Part shown: in pieces, positions 20,232 through 28,421 of the stretch
Layout: each line of letters opens with the position of its first letter
How positions within the stretch are numbered: the stretch's first letter is position 1
NCBI RefSeq assembly: GCF_014640675.1
Contig: NZ_BMHK01000001.1
Span: 124,001 to 188,000, forward strand
Origin: Novosphingobium endophyticum
GTDB lineage: Bacteria > Pseudomonadota > Alphaproteobacteria > Sphingomonadales > Sphingomonadaceae
Length of the DNA stretch: 64,000 nt
Direction: 5' to 3'
Notes under the pieces: model-generated
The model's database searches: none
What the model was told of the DNA's origin: nothing
The model's input: the letters and a program-made list of their open reading frames with translations, nothing else
Made by a program: the position numbers and the translations under genes

Positions 20232-21425
20232 ATGGCCCAGATCTCGGCAAACGACCCGATCGTCATCCTCTCCTATGCACGCACGCCGATGGGCGGCCTG
20301 CAAGGCGCGTTCGCGGACGTCGCGGCGACCGATCTGGGCGCCACCGCGGTCAAGGCCGCCGTCGAGCGGGCCGGCGTCTCGGGCGAGGACATCGAGCGCA
20401 TCTACATGGGCTGCGTGCTCCCCGCCGGCCTCGGCCAGGCCCCTGCCCGCCAGGCGGCGATCAAGGCCGGCCTTCCCAAGTCGGTGCAGGCAACCACCGT
20501 CAACAAGGTCTGCGGATCGGGCATGCAGACGGTCATCATGGGCGCCGAGGCGCTGGCGGCCGGTTCGCTGGACCTTGTGGTCGCCGGCGGCATGGAGTCC
20601 ATGACCAATGCCCCCTACCTTCTAAAAAAGCACCGCTCGGGCGCCCGCGCGGGCCATGACACGGCTTATGACCACATGTTCCTCGACGGTCTGGAGGACG
20701 CCTACGAGGGCGGCTCGATGGGCTCCTTCGCGCAGTGCTCCGCCGACGAATATCAGCTCACCCGCGAGGCGCAGGACGATTATTCGATCGAGTCGCTGCG
20801 CCGCGCGCAGGAAGCCATCACCAGCGGCGCCTTCAAGGACGAGATCGTTCCGGTGACGGTGAAGACCCGCAAGGGCGAAGTCGTCGTCGACGTCGACGAA
20901 CAGCCCGGCAAGGGCAATCCCGACAAGATCCGCACGCTGAGGGCCGCTTTCGCCAAGGACGGCACGATCACCGCGGCCAGCTCCAGCTCGATCTCCGACG
21001 GCGCCGCCGCCGTCGTGCTGACCCGCAAGAGCGTGGCCGAGGCCAAGGGTCTCAAGCCCGTCGCCACCGTGGTTGGCGTCTCCGCCCACGCGCAGGAGCC
21101 CGCCAAGTTCACGACCGCCCCGGTCGGCGCGATCACCAAGCTGATGGAAAAGACCGGCTGGCAGCTTTCCGACGTCGATCTGTTCGAAGTCAACGAAGCC
21201 TTCGCCTGCGTTGCCATGTTCGCGATGCATGACCTCGGCATCCCGCACGAAAAGATCAATATCCACGGCGGCGCCACCGCGCTTGGCCACCCGATCGGCG
21301 CCTCGGGCACCCGCATCATCGTCACCCTCGTCAACGCGCTCAAGGAAAAGGGCCTGAAGAAGGGCGTGGCGAGCCTGTGCATCGGCGGCGGCGAAGCGAC
21401 CGCCGTGGCGATTGAACTGGCCTGA
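20232..21425 (+). CDS. phaA: Acetyl-CoA C-acetyltransferase (thiolase)
   Basis: A 397-residue biosynthetic-type thiolase that condenses two acetyl-CoA to acetoacetyl-CoA, or runs in reverse in degradation. The acyl-accepting cysteine is Cys94 (NKVCGSG), and the second active site has His353 (GHPIGASG) and Cys383 (SLCIGGGEA). The ATG at 20232 has AGAAAGG upstream; the longer frame into the promoter region is spurious. It stands alone, so whether it feeds polyhydroxybutyrate or lipid degradation cannot be told; phaA versus atoB naming is a choice. Confidence 0.93.
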   Translation: MAQISANDPIVILSYARTPMGGLQGAFADVAATDLGATAVKAAVERAGVSGEDIERIYMGCVLPAGLGQAPARQAAIKAGLPKSVQATTVNKVCGSGMQTVIMGAEALAAGSLDLVVAGGMESMTNAPYLLKKHRSGARAGHDTAYDHMFLDGLEDAYEGGSMGSFAQCSADEYQLTREAQDDYSIESLRRAQEAITSGAFKDEIVPVTVKTRKGEVVVDVDEQPGKGNPDKIRTLRAAFAKDGTITAASSSSISDGAAAVVLTRKSVAEAKGLKPVATVVGVSAHAQEPAKFTTAPVGAITKLMEKTGWQLSDVDLFEVNEAFACVAMFAMHDLGIPHEKINIHGGATALGHPIGASGTRIIVTLVNALKEKGLKKGVASLCIGGGEATAVAIELA

Positions 21426-21443
21426 TCGCGAGGCCGGGCTCGG

Positions 21444-21490
21444 CGCTGTGAATCGCCGCCTCCCGGCGGGGATTCACAGCGTCTTCCTCT
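21444..21490 (+). terminator. Hairpin terminator after the thiolase gene
   Basis: CGCTGTGAATC at 21444-21454 pairs with GATTCACAGCG at 21471-21481. The interior forms a further CCGCC/GGCGG stem, and a pyrimidine run TCTTCCTCTT follows. It starts 18 bases after the thiolase stop. Confidence 0.75.
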
Positions 21491-21520
21491 TGCCCGACTC
21501 GCCCGCGAGTGGTATATAAT
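21490..21520 (+). promoter_or_regulatory. Promoter candidate for a small RNA
   Basis: A TATAAT box at 21515-21520, unusually perfect for this GC-rich DNA, is preceded by TTGCCC at 21490-21495 (19-bp spacing; 17 bp if TATATA at 21513-21518 is the -10). It lies directly after the thiolase terminator, so it must drive something of its own. Confidence 0.5.
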
Positions 21521-21526
21521 GAATCG

Positions 21527-21664
21527 ACCGCGATAGGCTTCCCTCGCCAGTGTCGTAAGCACAAGCAAACGACAGGAATCAAAAGGTCCAAGTCCGTCAG
21601 GACAGACCAGAGACAAAGCAGGGCCGGTTAGGGGGCCGCTTCGAAAGGAGCGGCCCTTTCCTTG
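21527..21664 (+). ncRNA. Candidate structured small RNA
   Basis: About 135 nt between a good promoter and a strong terminator, with no credible coding frame. Visible stems are TGTCGT at 21551-21556 with ACGACA at 21569-21574, nested GGTC/GACC and GTCC/GGAC pairs at 21585-21608, and the terminal hairpin. It may be a free sRNA or an attenuated leader of the Crp/Fnr gene that starts about 120 bases further on. I do not recognise an Rfam family. Confidence 0.42.
21633..21664 (+). terminator. Rho-independent terminator of the small RNA
   Basis: GGGCCGCT (21633-21640) pairs with AGCGGCCC (21649-21656); the stem extends by a wobble and one C-G pair around a GAAA tetraloop, and TTTCCTT follows. It is one of the strongest terminator shapes in the window. 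Confidence 0.75.
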
Positions 21665-21781
21665 TTCGGGTACGAGCGGTCGTGGTGCTGTTTTCCGGAG
21701 GGGACTACGGAATATCCCGTATCCAGCCTTTTTTGCTGTATGATTACCGTTCACCGGGAGTCGAGCGCGAAAGGACTGGCC

Positions 21782-22591
21782 ATGTCCGAAGGATCCGCAA
21801 GCGAGGTCAACGACGTCGGCAATCATCCGGCGCAGCCCTCCCGTCCCGGCATAACCGCCATCGACCTGTCCCCGGTAATCGCCAACCTCCGGCTGCACGC
21901 CCCGCTTTCGGCCGCGGATCGTTCCGCGATCGAAACCTTCCTGGGCGAATCCGCGCTCAGGGTCAGGGCGGGCTCGGAACTGATCCCGGCAGGCGAGCCG
22001 GGAATGGGATTTGCACTCGTGGACGGCTGGGTCGCCCATGAGATGCTTCTCGATGACGGAAGGATGCAACTTACCGCGCTGTTCGTTCCGGGGGACACAT
22101 TCGATCTGAATGCCGACCTGATAGACGAATGCGAATACTCGCTACGCGCGATCACCGACTCCATCGTCGCGAAAATTTCCACCCTGCAGCTTCGACGCCT
22201 GACGGACCGCCACCCGCACCTGCGCGACGCGTTCGCGTGGGAGCGGCTGCAGCAACTCTCCAACAACAGAGAGCTGCTGCTCAGCCTCGGGCGAAGGAGC
22301 GGAGCTGAGCGGATCGCGCATCTCTTCTGCGAGGTATTCTGCCGCCTTCAACACGTCAGGCGAACGCGCGGGAACGAATGCGATCTGCCACTGACACATG
22401 GTCAGCTCGCGGACCTGACCGGAATGACGTCCGTGCATGTTCACCGAAGCCTCACGCTGCTCCGTTCGCAGGGACTGATCGAATGGCGACATGGCCGGCT
22501 CAAGATACGGGACTTCGAGCGATTGAGCGCCTTCGCCCGGTTCGACCCGACTTATCTGCACGCCGGGACGAACCCGTCCGGCGCATCGTGA
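21782..22591 (+). CDS. Crp/Fnr family transcriptional regulator
   Basis: A 269-residue regulator. The cyclic-nucleotide-binding-like beta barrel spans about residues 45-160 (SELIPAGEPGMGFALVDGWV, then LTALFVPGDTFDLNADLI). The C-terminal winged helix, about 175-255, has PLTHGQLADLTGMTSVHVHRSLTLLRSQGLIEW. There is no cysteine cluster for an FNR-type iron-sulfur centre, and the effector is unknown. The ATG at 21782 has AAAGGA upstream; an ATG at 21740 is a weaker alternative. The small genes that follow may be its neighbours in function. Confidence 0.9.
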   Translation: MSEGSASEVNDVGNHPAQPSRPGITAIDLSPVIANLRLHAPLSAADRSAIETFLGESALRVRAGSELIPAGEPGMGFALVDGWVAHEMLLDDGRMQLTALFVPGDTFDLNADLIDECEYSLRAITDSIVAKISTLQLRRLTDRHPHLRDAFAWERLQQLSNNRELLLSLGRRSGAERIAHLFCEVFCRLQHVRRTRGNECDLPLTHGQLADLTGMTSVHVHRSLTLLRSQGLIEWRHGRLKIRDFERLSAFARFDPTYLHAGTNPSGAS

Positions 22592-22736
22592 GGTGATCCC
22601 CTCGCCCGTGGGCAGCGACATTCGATGAACCTCGATTCTTTTCTGACCGAAGACCAGAGCCGTCTAACATAAGTTATACCCGAAGTTATCCACATGACTA
22701 ACCTGCTAACGACTCGACTCGGGTTGGAGGGCAAAA

Positions 22737-22937
22737 ATGGAAACAGACATTGCATACTGTTCCAGGAAAATCGCGGAAGAGGAACAGCGCGCGAAAGCAG
22801 CTCCCGGACCGGAAGCTGCGGAAGTACACCTGCAACTTGCCATGCTCTATAAGGCGCAGCTTAATGTACTGACTCGCAGGCTGCGGTCTCTCTCGACAAA
22901 GGACCCGGCTGCGCGAGCGCCTTGCGCCGTACATTGA
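22737..22937 (+). CDS. Small hypothetical protein, 66 residues
   Basis: Preceded by GGAGGG seven bases before the ATG. The protein is helical and charged (CSRKIAEEEQRAKAAPGPEA, then VHLQLAMLYKAQLNVL), with no signal or membrane segment. Short proteins with the 'VH..LA..Y' pattern recur in sphingomonads, as I recall. Function unknown. The 145 bases before it contain two copies of AAGTTAT 14 bases apart, perhaps part of its promoter. Confidence 0.65.
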   Translation: METDIAYCSRKIAEEEQRAKAAPGPEAAEVHLQLAMLYKAQLNVLTRRLRSLSTKDPAARAPCAVH

Positions 22938-22982
22938 CCGTCCCGTCAGCAACGCCCCGGTCTCGGACGGGCAAGGAGCGGC

Positions 22983-23213
22983 ATGGACCTCAACGAACTG
23001 CTTGCTCGCCATCAGATCGCGTTGCTCGACTGGGCCTTCGCCGCTTCCGCCGCCGCCCGGTCCGAAGCCGAAGAACGCGCGAACCTTTCCGCCATGTGCG
23101 TTCTCGCTTTGAAGCGACGGACAGGAGCCGCTTTTCCGTTGATAGATCTTGACCCCCTCAAGGAGATGTACGCATGTCCGAGTCCGTCGAGGAATGCCTC
23201 GCTCACGCGTTAG
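22983..23213 (+). CDS. Small hypothetical protein, 76 residues
   Basis: AAGGAG lies seven bases before the ATG. The N-terminus MDLNELLARHQIALLDWAFA is a regular helix of a type I recall from small sphingomonad proteins near stress genes, followed by an Ala/Glu-rich helix. The last third, PSPSRNASLTR, overlaps the next gene by 40 nt. Function unknown. Confidence 0.6.
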   Translation: MDLNELLARHQIALLDWAFAASAAARSEAEERANLSAMCVLALKRRTGAAFPLIDLDPLKEMYACPSPSRNASLTR

Positions 23214-23479
23214 AGAACCGCGTGCAGGCCGAACTGGCACGAGTCGAGAACGTTCGCCGGAAATACCTTCTCTCGGCGGAGACATGGGAAGAGATCGCGC
23301 GACAGCTGACGCTCCGGCGTCAACCGGATTCCGGCGAAAGGGCTCAAACGCGGCTCGGCGCCAGCGGTGCAAATGCCACGGGAGTGCCGCACCGCCTTCG
23401 GCGCCCTGCCATGGCGAACAAGGAGTGCAGGGGTTGGGAACGACGAACCCTTGTATCGATCTGCGAACCGCTACGATGA
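23174..23479 (+). CDS. Small hypothetical protein, 101 residues
   Basis: AAGGAG lies eight bases before the ATG, inside the previous gene. The first 55 residues form a charged helical region (VEECLAHALENRVQAELARV, ETWEEIARQLTLRR). The remainder is Arg/Ala/Gly-rich and looks like non-conserved sequence, so the true gene may once have been shorter. Function unknown; the three small genes from 22737 on probably form one transcript. Confidence 0.5.
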   Translation: MSESVEECLAHALENRVQAELARVENVRRKYLLSAETWEEIARQLTLRRQPDSGERAQTRLGASGANATGVPHRLRRPAMANKECRGWERRTLVSICEPLR

Positions 23480-23500
23480 AGCGGCGCTTTCCACCTTGCA

Positions 23501-23785
23501 TCACGGCAGGGCGGGAAGCTCCCCAACCACCGCAAGCGGTGAGCCGCATATCTCTTCGCTGATTGCCGAGATCGCGGCCTCTATCGACAGGAAAGTCTCC
23601 GGCAACTTGCGGCTGTCAAACCCATAGGCGGTTTCAACGCACCATCGGTCGCGATCCCGACCATGGGAAGGATCATCGAGGCGCATCACGCAGGCGACAA
23701 GATGATCGCGGATAAACAGCAGGACGCCGTTCTCGTCTGCAGAGTTCGTGTCGATCAGCACGCGATAGGCCGAGACTTCTGACAT
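23501..23785 (-). CDS. Hypothetical protein, 94 residues
   Basis: Convergent with the small-gene row. The sequence has a regular mixed alpha/beta look (GVLLFIRDHLVACVMRLDDP, RWCVETAYGFDSRKLPETF, SIEAAISAISEEI), which favours a real protein over a shadow. There is no clear ribosome site. An inverted repeat lies just upstream at 23804-23823. Function unknown. Confidence 0.55.
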   Translation of the reverse strand: MSEVSAYRVLIDTNSADENGVLLFIRDHLVACVMRLDDPSHGRDRDRWCVETAYGFDSRKLPETFLSIEAAISAISEEICGSPLAVVGELPALP

Positions 23786-23803
23786 GGTGAAGACTTTTAT
23801 AGC

Positions 23804-23823
23804 GGAACGTGGTTTCGCGTTCC
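23804..23823. promoter_or_regulatory. Inverted repeat GGAACG-N8-CGTTCC upstream of the 94-residue gene
   Basis: Perfect 6-bp arms lie 19 bases before the minus-strand start codon at 23785, followed (minus strand) by TATAAA. It may be an operator overlapping a promoter. It resembles the GGAAC element of EcfG-type promoters, but the spacing to GTT is too short for that. Confidence 0.35.
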
Positions 23824-23911
23824 TTAACCGGCCATTGTCTCGGAATTCGAGGGAGGAAATCCCCGCGACGGACGCGCGGTCGACGCGCGCCGGAACGAGG
23901 CAGGCGAAGGG

Positions 23912-24403
23912 CTACTCGCGGCGCTGCGCCTCAGGCGCGCCAGCGCCCCAGAGGCGGCTCTCGCGCACGAAGCCCCGGTGGCCGTCGACATCAAAGGCGC
24001 ACCAGCCGGCCTCGCACTTGCCAAGCAGGCCCACGACACCTGGCTCGATACGCCAGAGCATCGAGGAAGAGGCCTTCCCTTCCGCGTACATCTCCGCAAG
24101 GCCTTCCCCGATCACGATCGCGGAGCGTTCGCGCGAGAGCAGAAGGTCGCGCATCCAGCCCTTGTCGCCGTCCGGGTCCTCGATCAGGCGCCACGGCCCT
24201 TCGCGGCGCACGATCCTCACCGGCAGGTTACGCCGCTTGTAGACCCAGGCGATCCGGTAGCTGTTGCCCGGCCCCACGCGCATATTGGCAAGGTCGGTGT
24301 CGATCGAGGCCCAGTAGGGCACCTTGTCCTCGTTCGCCGCGCGCGCGGACAAGGGCAGCGCGCCGAGCACCATGAAAGCCAAGAGGAATTTCCAGCGGAT
24401 CAT
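23912..24403 (-). CDS. Exported SH3-domain (SH3b) protein
   Basis: A 163-residue protein with a Sec signal peptide (FLLAFMVLGALPLSARA, cleavage after ARAA near residue 23). Two bacterial SH3-like repeats follow: one starts DTDLANMRVGPGNSYRIAWV and the other spans GVVGLLGKCEAGWCAFDVDG. Such periplasmic SH3b proteins often bind peptidoglycan, though no enzyme is attached here. AAGGAG precedes the ATG. It is divergent from the dehydrogenase gene. Confidence 0.88.
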   Translation of the reverse strand: MIRWKFLLAFMVLGALPLSARAANEDKVPYWASIDTDLANMRVGPGNSYRIAWVYKRRNLPVRIVRREGPWRLIEDPDGDKGWMRDLLLSRERSAIVIGEGLAEMYAEGKASSSMLWRIEPGVVGLLGKCEAGWCAFDVDGHRGFVRESRLWGAGAPEAQRRE

Positions 24404-24485
24404 GCCCCGCTCCTTACCCCCGGCCGATATTCTTCATCAAGGTTCCTTGACCCGGACCCTGTGGAAGGCATAGCCCATTTCCGAC

Positions 24486-25505
24486 ATGACTCTGGTGACC
24501 GATACCCACACGCACCCTCCACTGCCCGGGCCGCCCCGCGTGATCGTCACGCGGCGCCTGCTGCCGGAGGTGGAGGCGCGGATGACGCAACTGTTCAACG
24601 TCTCGCTCAACCAGGACGATGTTCCCATGAGCCGGGACGAACTGGTCGCGGCCATGCGGGACTGCGACGTGCTGGTTCCCACAGTCACCGATTCGATCGA
24701 CGCCGACCTGATCGCGCAGGCCGGAGAGCGGCTGGGCCTCATCGCCAGTTTCGGCGCCGGCACCGAGCACATCGATCTCGCCGCCGCCCGCGCGCGCAAG
24801 ATCATGGTCACCAATACCCCCGGCGTCTTCACCGACGATACCGCCGACCTGGCGCTGGCGCTGATCATCCTCGTCTCGCGCAAGTTCGCCGACGGAGCGA
24901 AGATCCTGCGCGAGGGCCGCTGGGAAGGTTGGGCGCCCTCTACCCTGCTCGGCCATTCGCTCGGCGGAAAGCGCCTGGGCATCGTCGGCATGGGCCGGAT
25001 CGGCCAGGCCGTCGCGCATCGCGCCCGCGCCTTCGGCATGGAAATCCACTACCATAACCGCCATCGCCTCCCGACGTCGCTGGAGAACATGTGCTCCGCG
25101 CGTTACCAGCCAGATCTCGACCGGCTTGTGGCGCAGTCCGACATCCTCACCCTGCACTGCCCGGCCACGCCAGAGACGATATCGCTGATGGACGAGCGCC
25201 GCATTTCGCTGATGAAGCCGGGCGCCTGCCTCGTGAACACAAGCCGCGGCCAGATCGTGGACGAGGATGCTCTCGTCGATGCCCTGACCCAGAGCCACCT
25301 CGCCGGTGCCGCGCTCGACGTCTTCGCCCGCGAGCCGGACGTGAATCCACGCCTGCTCGCGGCGCCCAACCTCATCGTCATGCCGCATCTCGGCAGCGCC
25401 ACGGTCGAAGGGCGCAGCGCCGCCGGCGAGCGGATCATCGCCAACATCCGTTTCTGGGTCGACGGCCACAGGCCGCCCGATCAGGTCCTTCCCGACCTGC
25501 CCTGA
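24486..25505 (+). CDS. D-isomer-specific 2-hydroxyacid dehydrogenase
   Basis: A 339-residue NAD(P)-dependent oxidoreductase of the glycerate/glyoxylate/hydroxypyruvate reductase group. The Rossmann loop GMGRIG is at residues 168-173, and the catalytic triad is Arg254 (NTSRGQ), Glu283 (AREPD) and His301 (MPHLGS). An N-terminal extension of about 15 residues (THTHPPLPGPP) precedes the fold, so the true start could be later. The substrate cannot be read from sequence. Confidence 0.92.
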   Translation: MTLVTDTHTHPPLPGPPRVIVTRRLLPEVEARMTQLFNVSLNQDDVPMSRDELVAAMRDCDVLVPTVTDSIDADLIAQAGERLGLIASFGAGTEHIDLAAARARKIMVTNTPGVFTDDTADLALALIILVSRKFADGAKILREGRWEGWAPSTLLGHSLGGKRLGIVGMGRIGQAVAHRARAFGMEIHYHNRHRLPTSLENMCSARYQPDLDRLVAQSDILTLHCPATPETISLMDERRISLMKPGACLVNTSRGQIVDEDALVDALTQSHLAGAALDVFAREPDVNPRLLAAPNLIVMPHLGSATVEGRSAAGERIIANIRFWVDGHRPPDQVLPDLP

Positions 25506-25614
25506 TTCCGCCCGCATCACGCAAGCGCTTGTCTCGCGGCCATTTCCTGCTCTAAGCCTCCGCCCTGGAGGAACGCAGCGCCCGCACCGGCGCGGCCTGA
25601 AGGGGGAATCACAC

Positions 25615-26919
25615 ATGATCAAGCAGCGCCTGCTGCCGCTCGCCGCCCTGCTCGCAGCCTTGCCGGGCCCGGCATTCGCCCAGGACGGCCGGATCGATGT
25701 CGCCAACAGCGGCGATACGGCCTGGCTGCTTGCATCGTCCGCGCTCGTCCTGCTCATGGCGATGCCGGGCCTTTCGCTGTTCTACGGCGGTCTGGTGCGT
25801 GCGAAGAACTTCCTTTCGGTACTCGTCCAGTGCGGCGCCATCGCGGCGGTCGCTTCCGTCCTGTGGATCGTCGTCGGCTACACACTGGCCTTCGGCGAGG
25901 TCAGCAACGGCTGGCTCGGCGGCGGCAATGCCTGGATGCTGATCCAACTCGGCAACATTCGGGAGGCGACCGCCGTGCCCGAAAGCGCCTTTGCTCTGTT
26001 CCAGATGACCTTCGCTGCGATCACGCCCGCACTCATGGCGGGTGCCTGGGTTGACCGCGCGCGCTTCGGCTGGGTGCTCGCCTTCTGCGCATTGTGGAGC
26101 CTTGTCGTCTACGCACCCGTCGCGCACTGGATCTGGGGCGGCGGCTGGCTGGGCCAGGGCATGGGCACGCTCGACTGGGCAGGCGGTATCGTCATCCACA
26201 CCACCGCCGGCATCTCCGCGCTGGTAATTGCGGTGATGCTGGGCAAGCGAAATGGCTTCCCGCAAACGCTGATGCTGCCGCACAGCCCGTCGCTGACTAT
26301 GGCGGGCGCGGCGATGCTGTGGGTCGGCTGGTTCGGCTTCAACGGCGGTTCCGCCCTCGCCGCCAACGACGATGCCGCTGCCGCGATCATCGCCACTCAC
26401 GGGGCGGCGGCGAGCGCCGCGCTGGTCTGGCTCCTCGTGGAACGCTTTACCGTCGGCAAGCCGACCAGCGTAGGCTTCGCCACCGGCGCGATTGCCGGCC
26501 TCGCGACGGTAACGCCGGCAGCGGGCTTCATCTCACCGGGCGCCGCGATCCTGTTAGGCGCGGCCGGCGCGGTGCTGTGCTACTTCGCGATCCAGCTGGT
26601 GAAACAGAAGCTGGAGATCGACGACTCGCTGGACGTTTTCGCCGTCCACGGCGTCGGCGGCATTCTCGGCTCGCTCCTGCTCGGTGTGTTCATGTCCGAA
26701 AGCCTCGGCGGCGTCGGCTATGCCGAGCGCATGACGATGGGCACGCAGATGGCAGCTCAGTTCGTCGGCGTGGGCGTTACCATACTGTGGTCGGTCATCG
26801 GCAGCGTCATTCTCGCGGTCATGGCCTCGGTCCTCTTCCCCATGCGCGTGTCGGAAGACGCCGAGCGCGAAGGCCTCGATATCACCAGCCACGGCGAACG
26901 GGCGTGGGAGTTCGATTGA
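25615..26919 (+). CDS. amtB: Ammonium transporter AmtB
   Basis: A 434-residue Amt/Rh-family channel with an N-terminal signal peptide (LAALLAALPGPAFAQ). Eleven helices are expected. The pore histidines are in VIHTTAGIS and FAVHGVGG, and the family stretch MAGAWVDRARFGWVLAF is present. GGGGG lies about nine bases before the ATG. The usual partner glnK is not next to it on either side, and I see no clear sigma-54 site in the 109 bases upstream, so nitrogen control is not evident here. Confidence 0.95.
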   Translation: MIKQRLLPLAALLAALPGPAFAQDGRIDVANSGDTAWLLASSALVLLMAMPGLSLFYGGLVRAKNFLSVLVQCGAIAAVASVLWIVVGYTLAFGEVSNGWLGGGNAWMLIQLGNIREATAVPESAFALFQMTFAAITPALMAGAWVDRARFGWVLAFCALWSLVVYAPVAHWIWGGGWLGQGMGTLDWAGGIVIHTTAGISALVIAVMLGKRNGFPQTLMLPHSPSLTMAGAAMLWVGWFGFNGGSALAANDDAAAAIIATHGAAASAALVWLLVERFTVGKPTSVGFATGAIAGLATVTPAAGFISPGAAILLGAAGAVLCYFAIQLVKQKLEIDDSLDVFAVHGVGGILGSLLLGVFMSESLGGVGYAERMTMGTQMAAQFVGVGVTILWSVIGSVILAVMASVLFPMRVSEDAEREGLDITSHGERAWEFD

Positions 26920-26925
26920 CGGACA

Positions 26926-26965
26926 GGGAGCGGCGCGGGCACGTCCCGCGCCGCTTCCCGGACTC
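26926..26965 (+). terminator. Hairpin between amtB and the convergent flavoprotein gene
   Basis: A long GC stem, GGGAGCGGCGCGGG at 26926-26939 with CCCGCGCCGCTTCCC at 26945-26959, one base bulged. It lies seven bases past the amtB stop. No clear U run follows, so termination efficiency is uncertain; it could serve both converging genes. Confidence 0.5.
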
Positions 26966-26982
26966 GAGCGGCTCGGGCGCGG

Positions 26983-28389
26983 TCAGTCGCCGGTGAGGAT
27001 ACGGTCAACCAGTTCTTTAACTGTCGGCGTGAAGCCGTTGGAATAGAACGGATCCTGCTTGAACTTGAAGGCCGCGTGCCCCGCGAACATCAGGTTGTTG
27101 TCGACCGGGCCGCCATGCGCGATGTCCTGCAGGGTCTTCTGGATGCAAAAGCTGCGCGGATCGGCGAGGCGGCCGGTGGTGTAGTCGTCGTGATCCTTCC
27201 ACGACGAGAAGCCGCAGTGCGACAGGCAGCCCATGCAGTCCGCCTGATCCTGGCGGATCTCGTCGCGTTCCTTGGGATCGACGAAGATGATCGTGTCGTC
27301 CGGCGTGCGCAGGCCATCGGTATAGCCCTGAGCCGACCAGGAACGCGCGCGTTCCAGATCCTTGGGAGTGACCCAGAAGTTCTTTCCCTTCACGCCGACA
27401 TCGAGCCGCACCGTATGTTCGCCGGCCTCGACCTTTGAATAGGGAATCTGCCGCTCCGAACGCGCCTCGAGATTGCGCAGAAAGGTATTGCGCACCGCCG
27501 ACGAATAGAAACCGGTCGGCGAGAAGCGGTGGAGCAGGACGTCGCCCGGCTCGATATCGCGCAAAGCGTCCTTCCACTGCTGCGGGATCGGGCTTTCGTG
27601 CGTGAGCAACGGACGCGTACCGAACTGGAAGGCGATCGTGCCGAGTTCGGGATTGTCGATCCACTCGTTCCAGTCGCGCAGGTACCAGACGCCGCCGGCC
27701 ATGATGATCGGCACCGTATCCGCAATGCCTTCCTTGCGCATCGTGTCGCGCAGCGCCTTGACGCGCGGATAGGGATCTTCGGGTTTGAGCGGATCTTCGG
27801 CGTTCGACAGGCCGTTGTGGCCGCCGGCCAGCCACGGGTCCTCATAGACGACCGCCCCCATCAGGTGAGACACCTTGTGATAGGCTCGCTTCCACAAGGC
27901 ACGGAAAGCGCGCGCGGAGCTGACGATCGGCAGGTAGTTGACGTTGAAGCGCTCCGCGATCTCGGAAAGGCGATAGGGCATGCCCGCACCGCAGGTTACG
28001 CCGGTAACGAGGCCCCGGGTCTTTTCCAGCACGCCTTCGAGCACCTGCTGGGCACCGCCCATCTCCCACAGGACGTTGATGTTGATCGCACCCTTGCCGC
28101 CGGAGATGTCATAAGCGCGACGCACCTGTTCGACCGCGCCGTCAATGGCGTAGCGGATCAGTTCCTCGTGCCGTTCCTTGCGTGTCAGGGCATGATAGAC
28201 CTGCGGAACGATCTTGCCTTCAGCATCGTAGCTGTCGGCGTTGACCGCACTGACCGTGCCGATTCCGCCCGCCGCTGCCCAGGCACCGGAACTTAAGTGG
28301 TTGGTGGCAGAAACGCCCTTGCCGCCTTCGATAAGCGGCCAGACTTCACGTCCACCATAAACAATCGGCTTGAGACCCTTGAAACTCAT
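26983..28389 (-). CDS. Nitronate monooxygenase-like FMN protein with a Cys cluster
   Basis: A 468-residue TIM-barrel flavoprotein of the nitronate monooxygenase (2-nitropropane dioxygenase) superfamily. Family features are SAVNADSYD, TCGAGMP, the IIMAGGVWYLRDW phosphate loop, and FQFGTRPLLT. It is about 100 residues longer than typical members. The extra C-terminal part contains ADCMGCLSHCGFSSW, with three cysteines that could hold metal or a disulfide, and a long FAGHAAFKFKQDPFYSNG tail. Substrate unknown. It is downstream of the methyltransferase gene, same strand. Confidence 0.82.
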   Translation of the reverse strand: MSFKGLKPIVYGGREVWPLIEGGKGVSATNHLSSGAWAAAGGIGTVSAVNADSYDAEGKIVPQVYHALTRKERHEELIRYAIDGAVEQVRRAYDISGGKGAININVLWEMGGAQQVLEGVLEKTRGLVTGVTCGAGMPYRLSEIAERFNVNYLPIVSSARAFRALWKRAYHKVSHLMGAVVYEDPWLAGGHNGLSNAEDPLKPEDPYPRVKALRDTMRKEGIADTVPIIMAGGVWYLRDWNEWIDNPELGTIAFQFGTRPLLTHESPIPQQWKDALRDIEPGDVLLHRFSPTGFYSSAVRNTFLRNLEARSERQIPYSKVEAGEHTVRLDVGVKGKNFWVTPKDLERARSWSAQGYTDGLRTPDDTIIFVDPKERDEIRQDQADCMGCLSHCGFSSWKDHDDYTTGRLADPRSFCIQKTLQDIAHGGPVDNNLMFAGHAAFKFKQDPFYSNGFTPTVKELVDRILTGD

Positions 28390-28421
28390 AAATTCTCTAT
28401 CTTTCCCCCTGGTGAAACGCG

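Noticed and set aside
20780..22069. Minus-strand frame opposite the thiolase and crossing the terminators
   Set aside because: It runs through two strong plus-strand terminators and a promoter and shows no family pattern.
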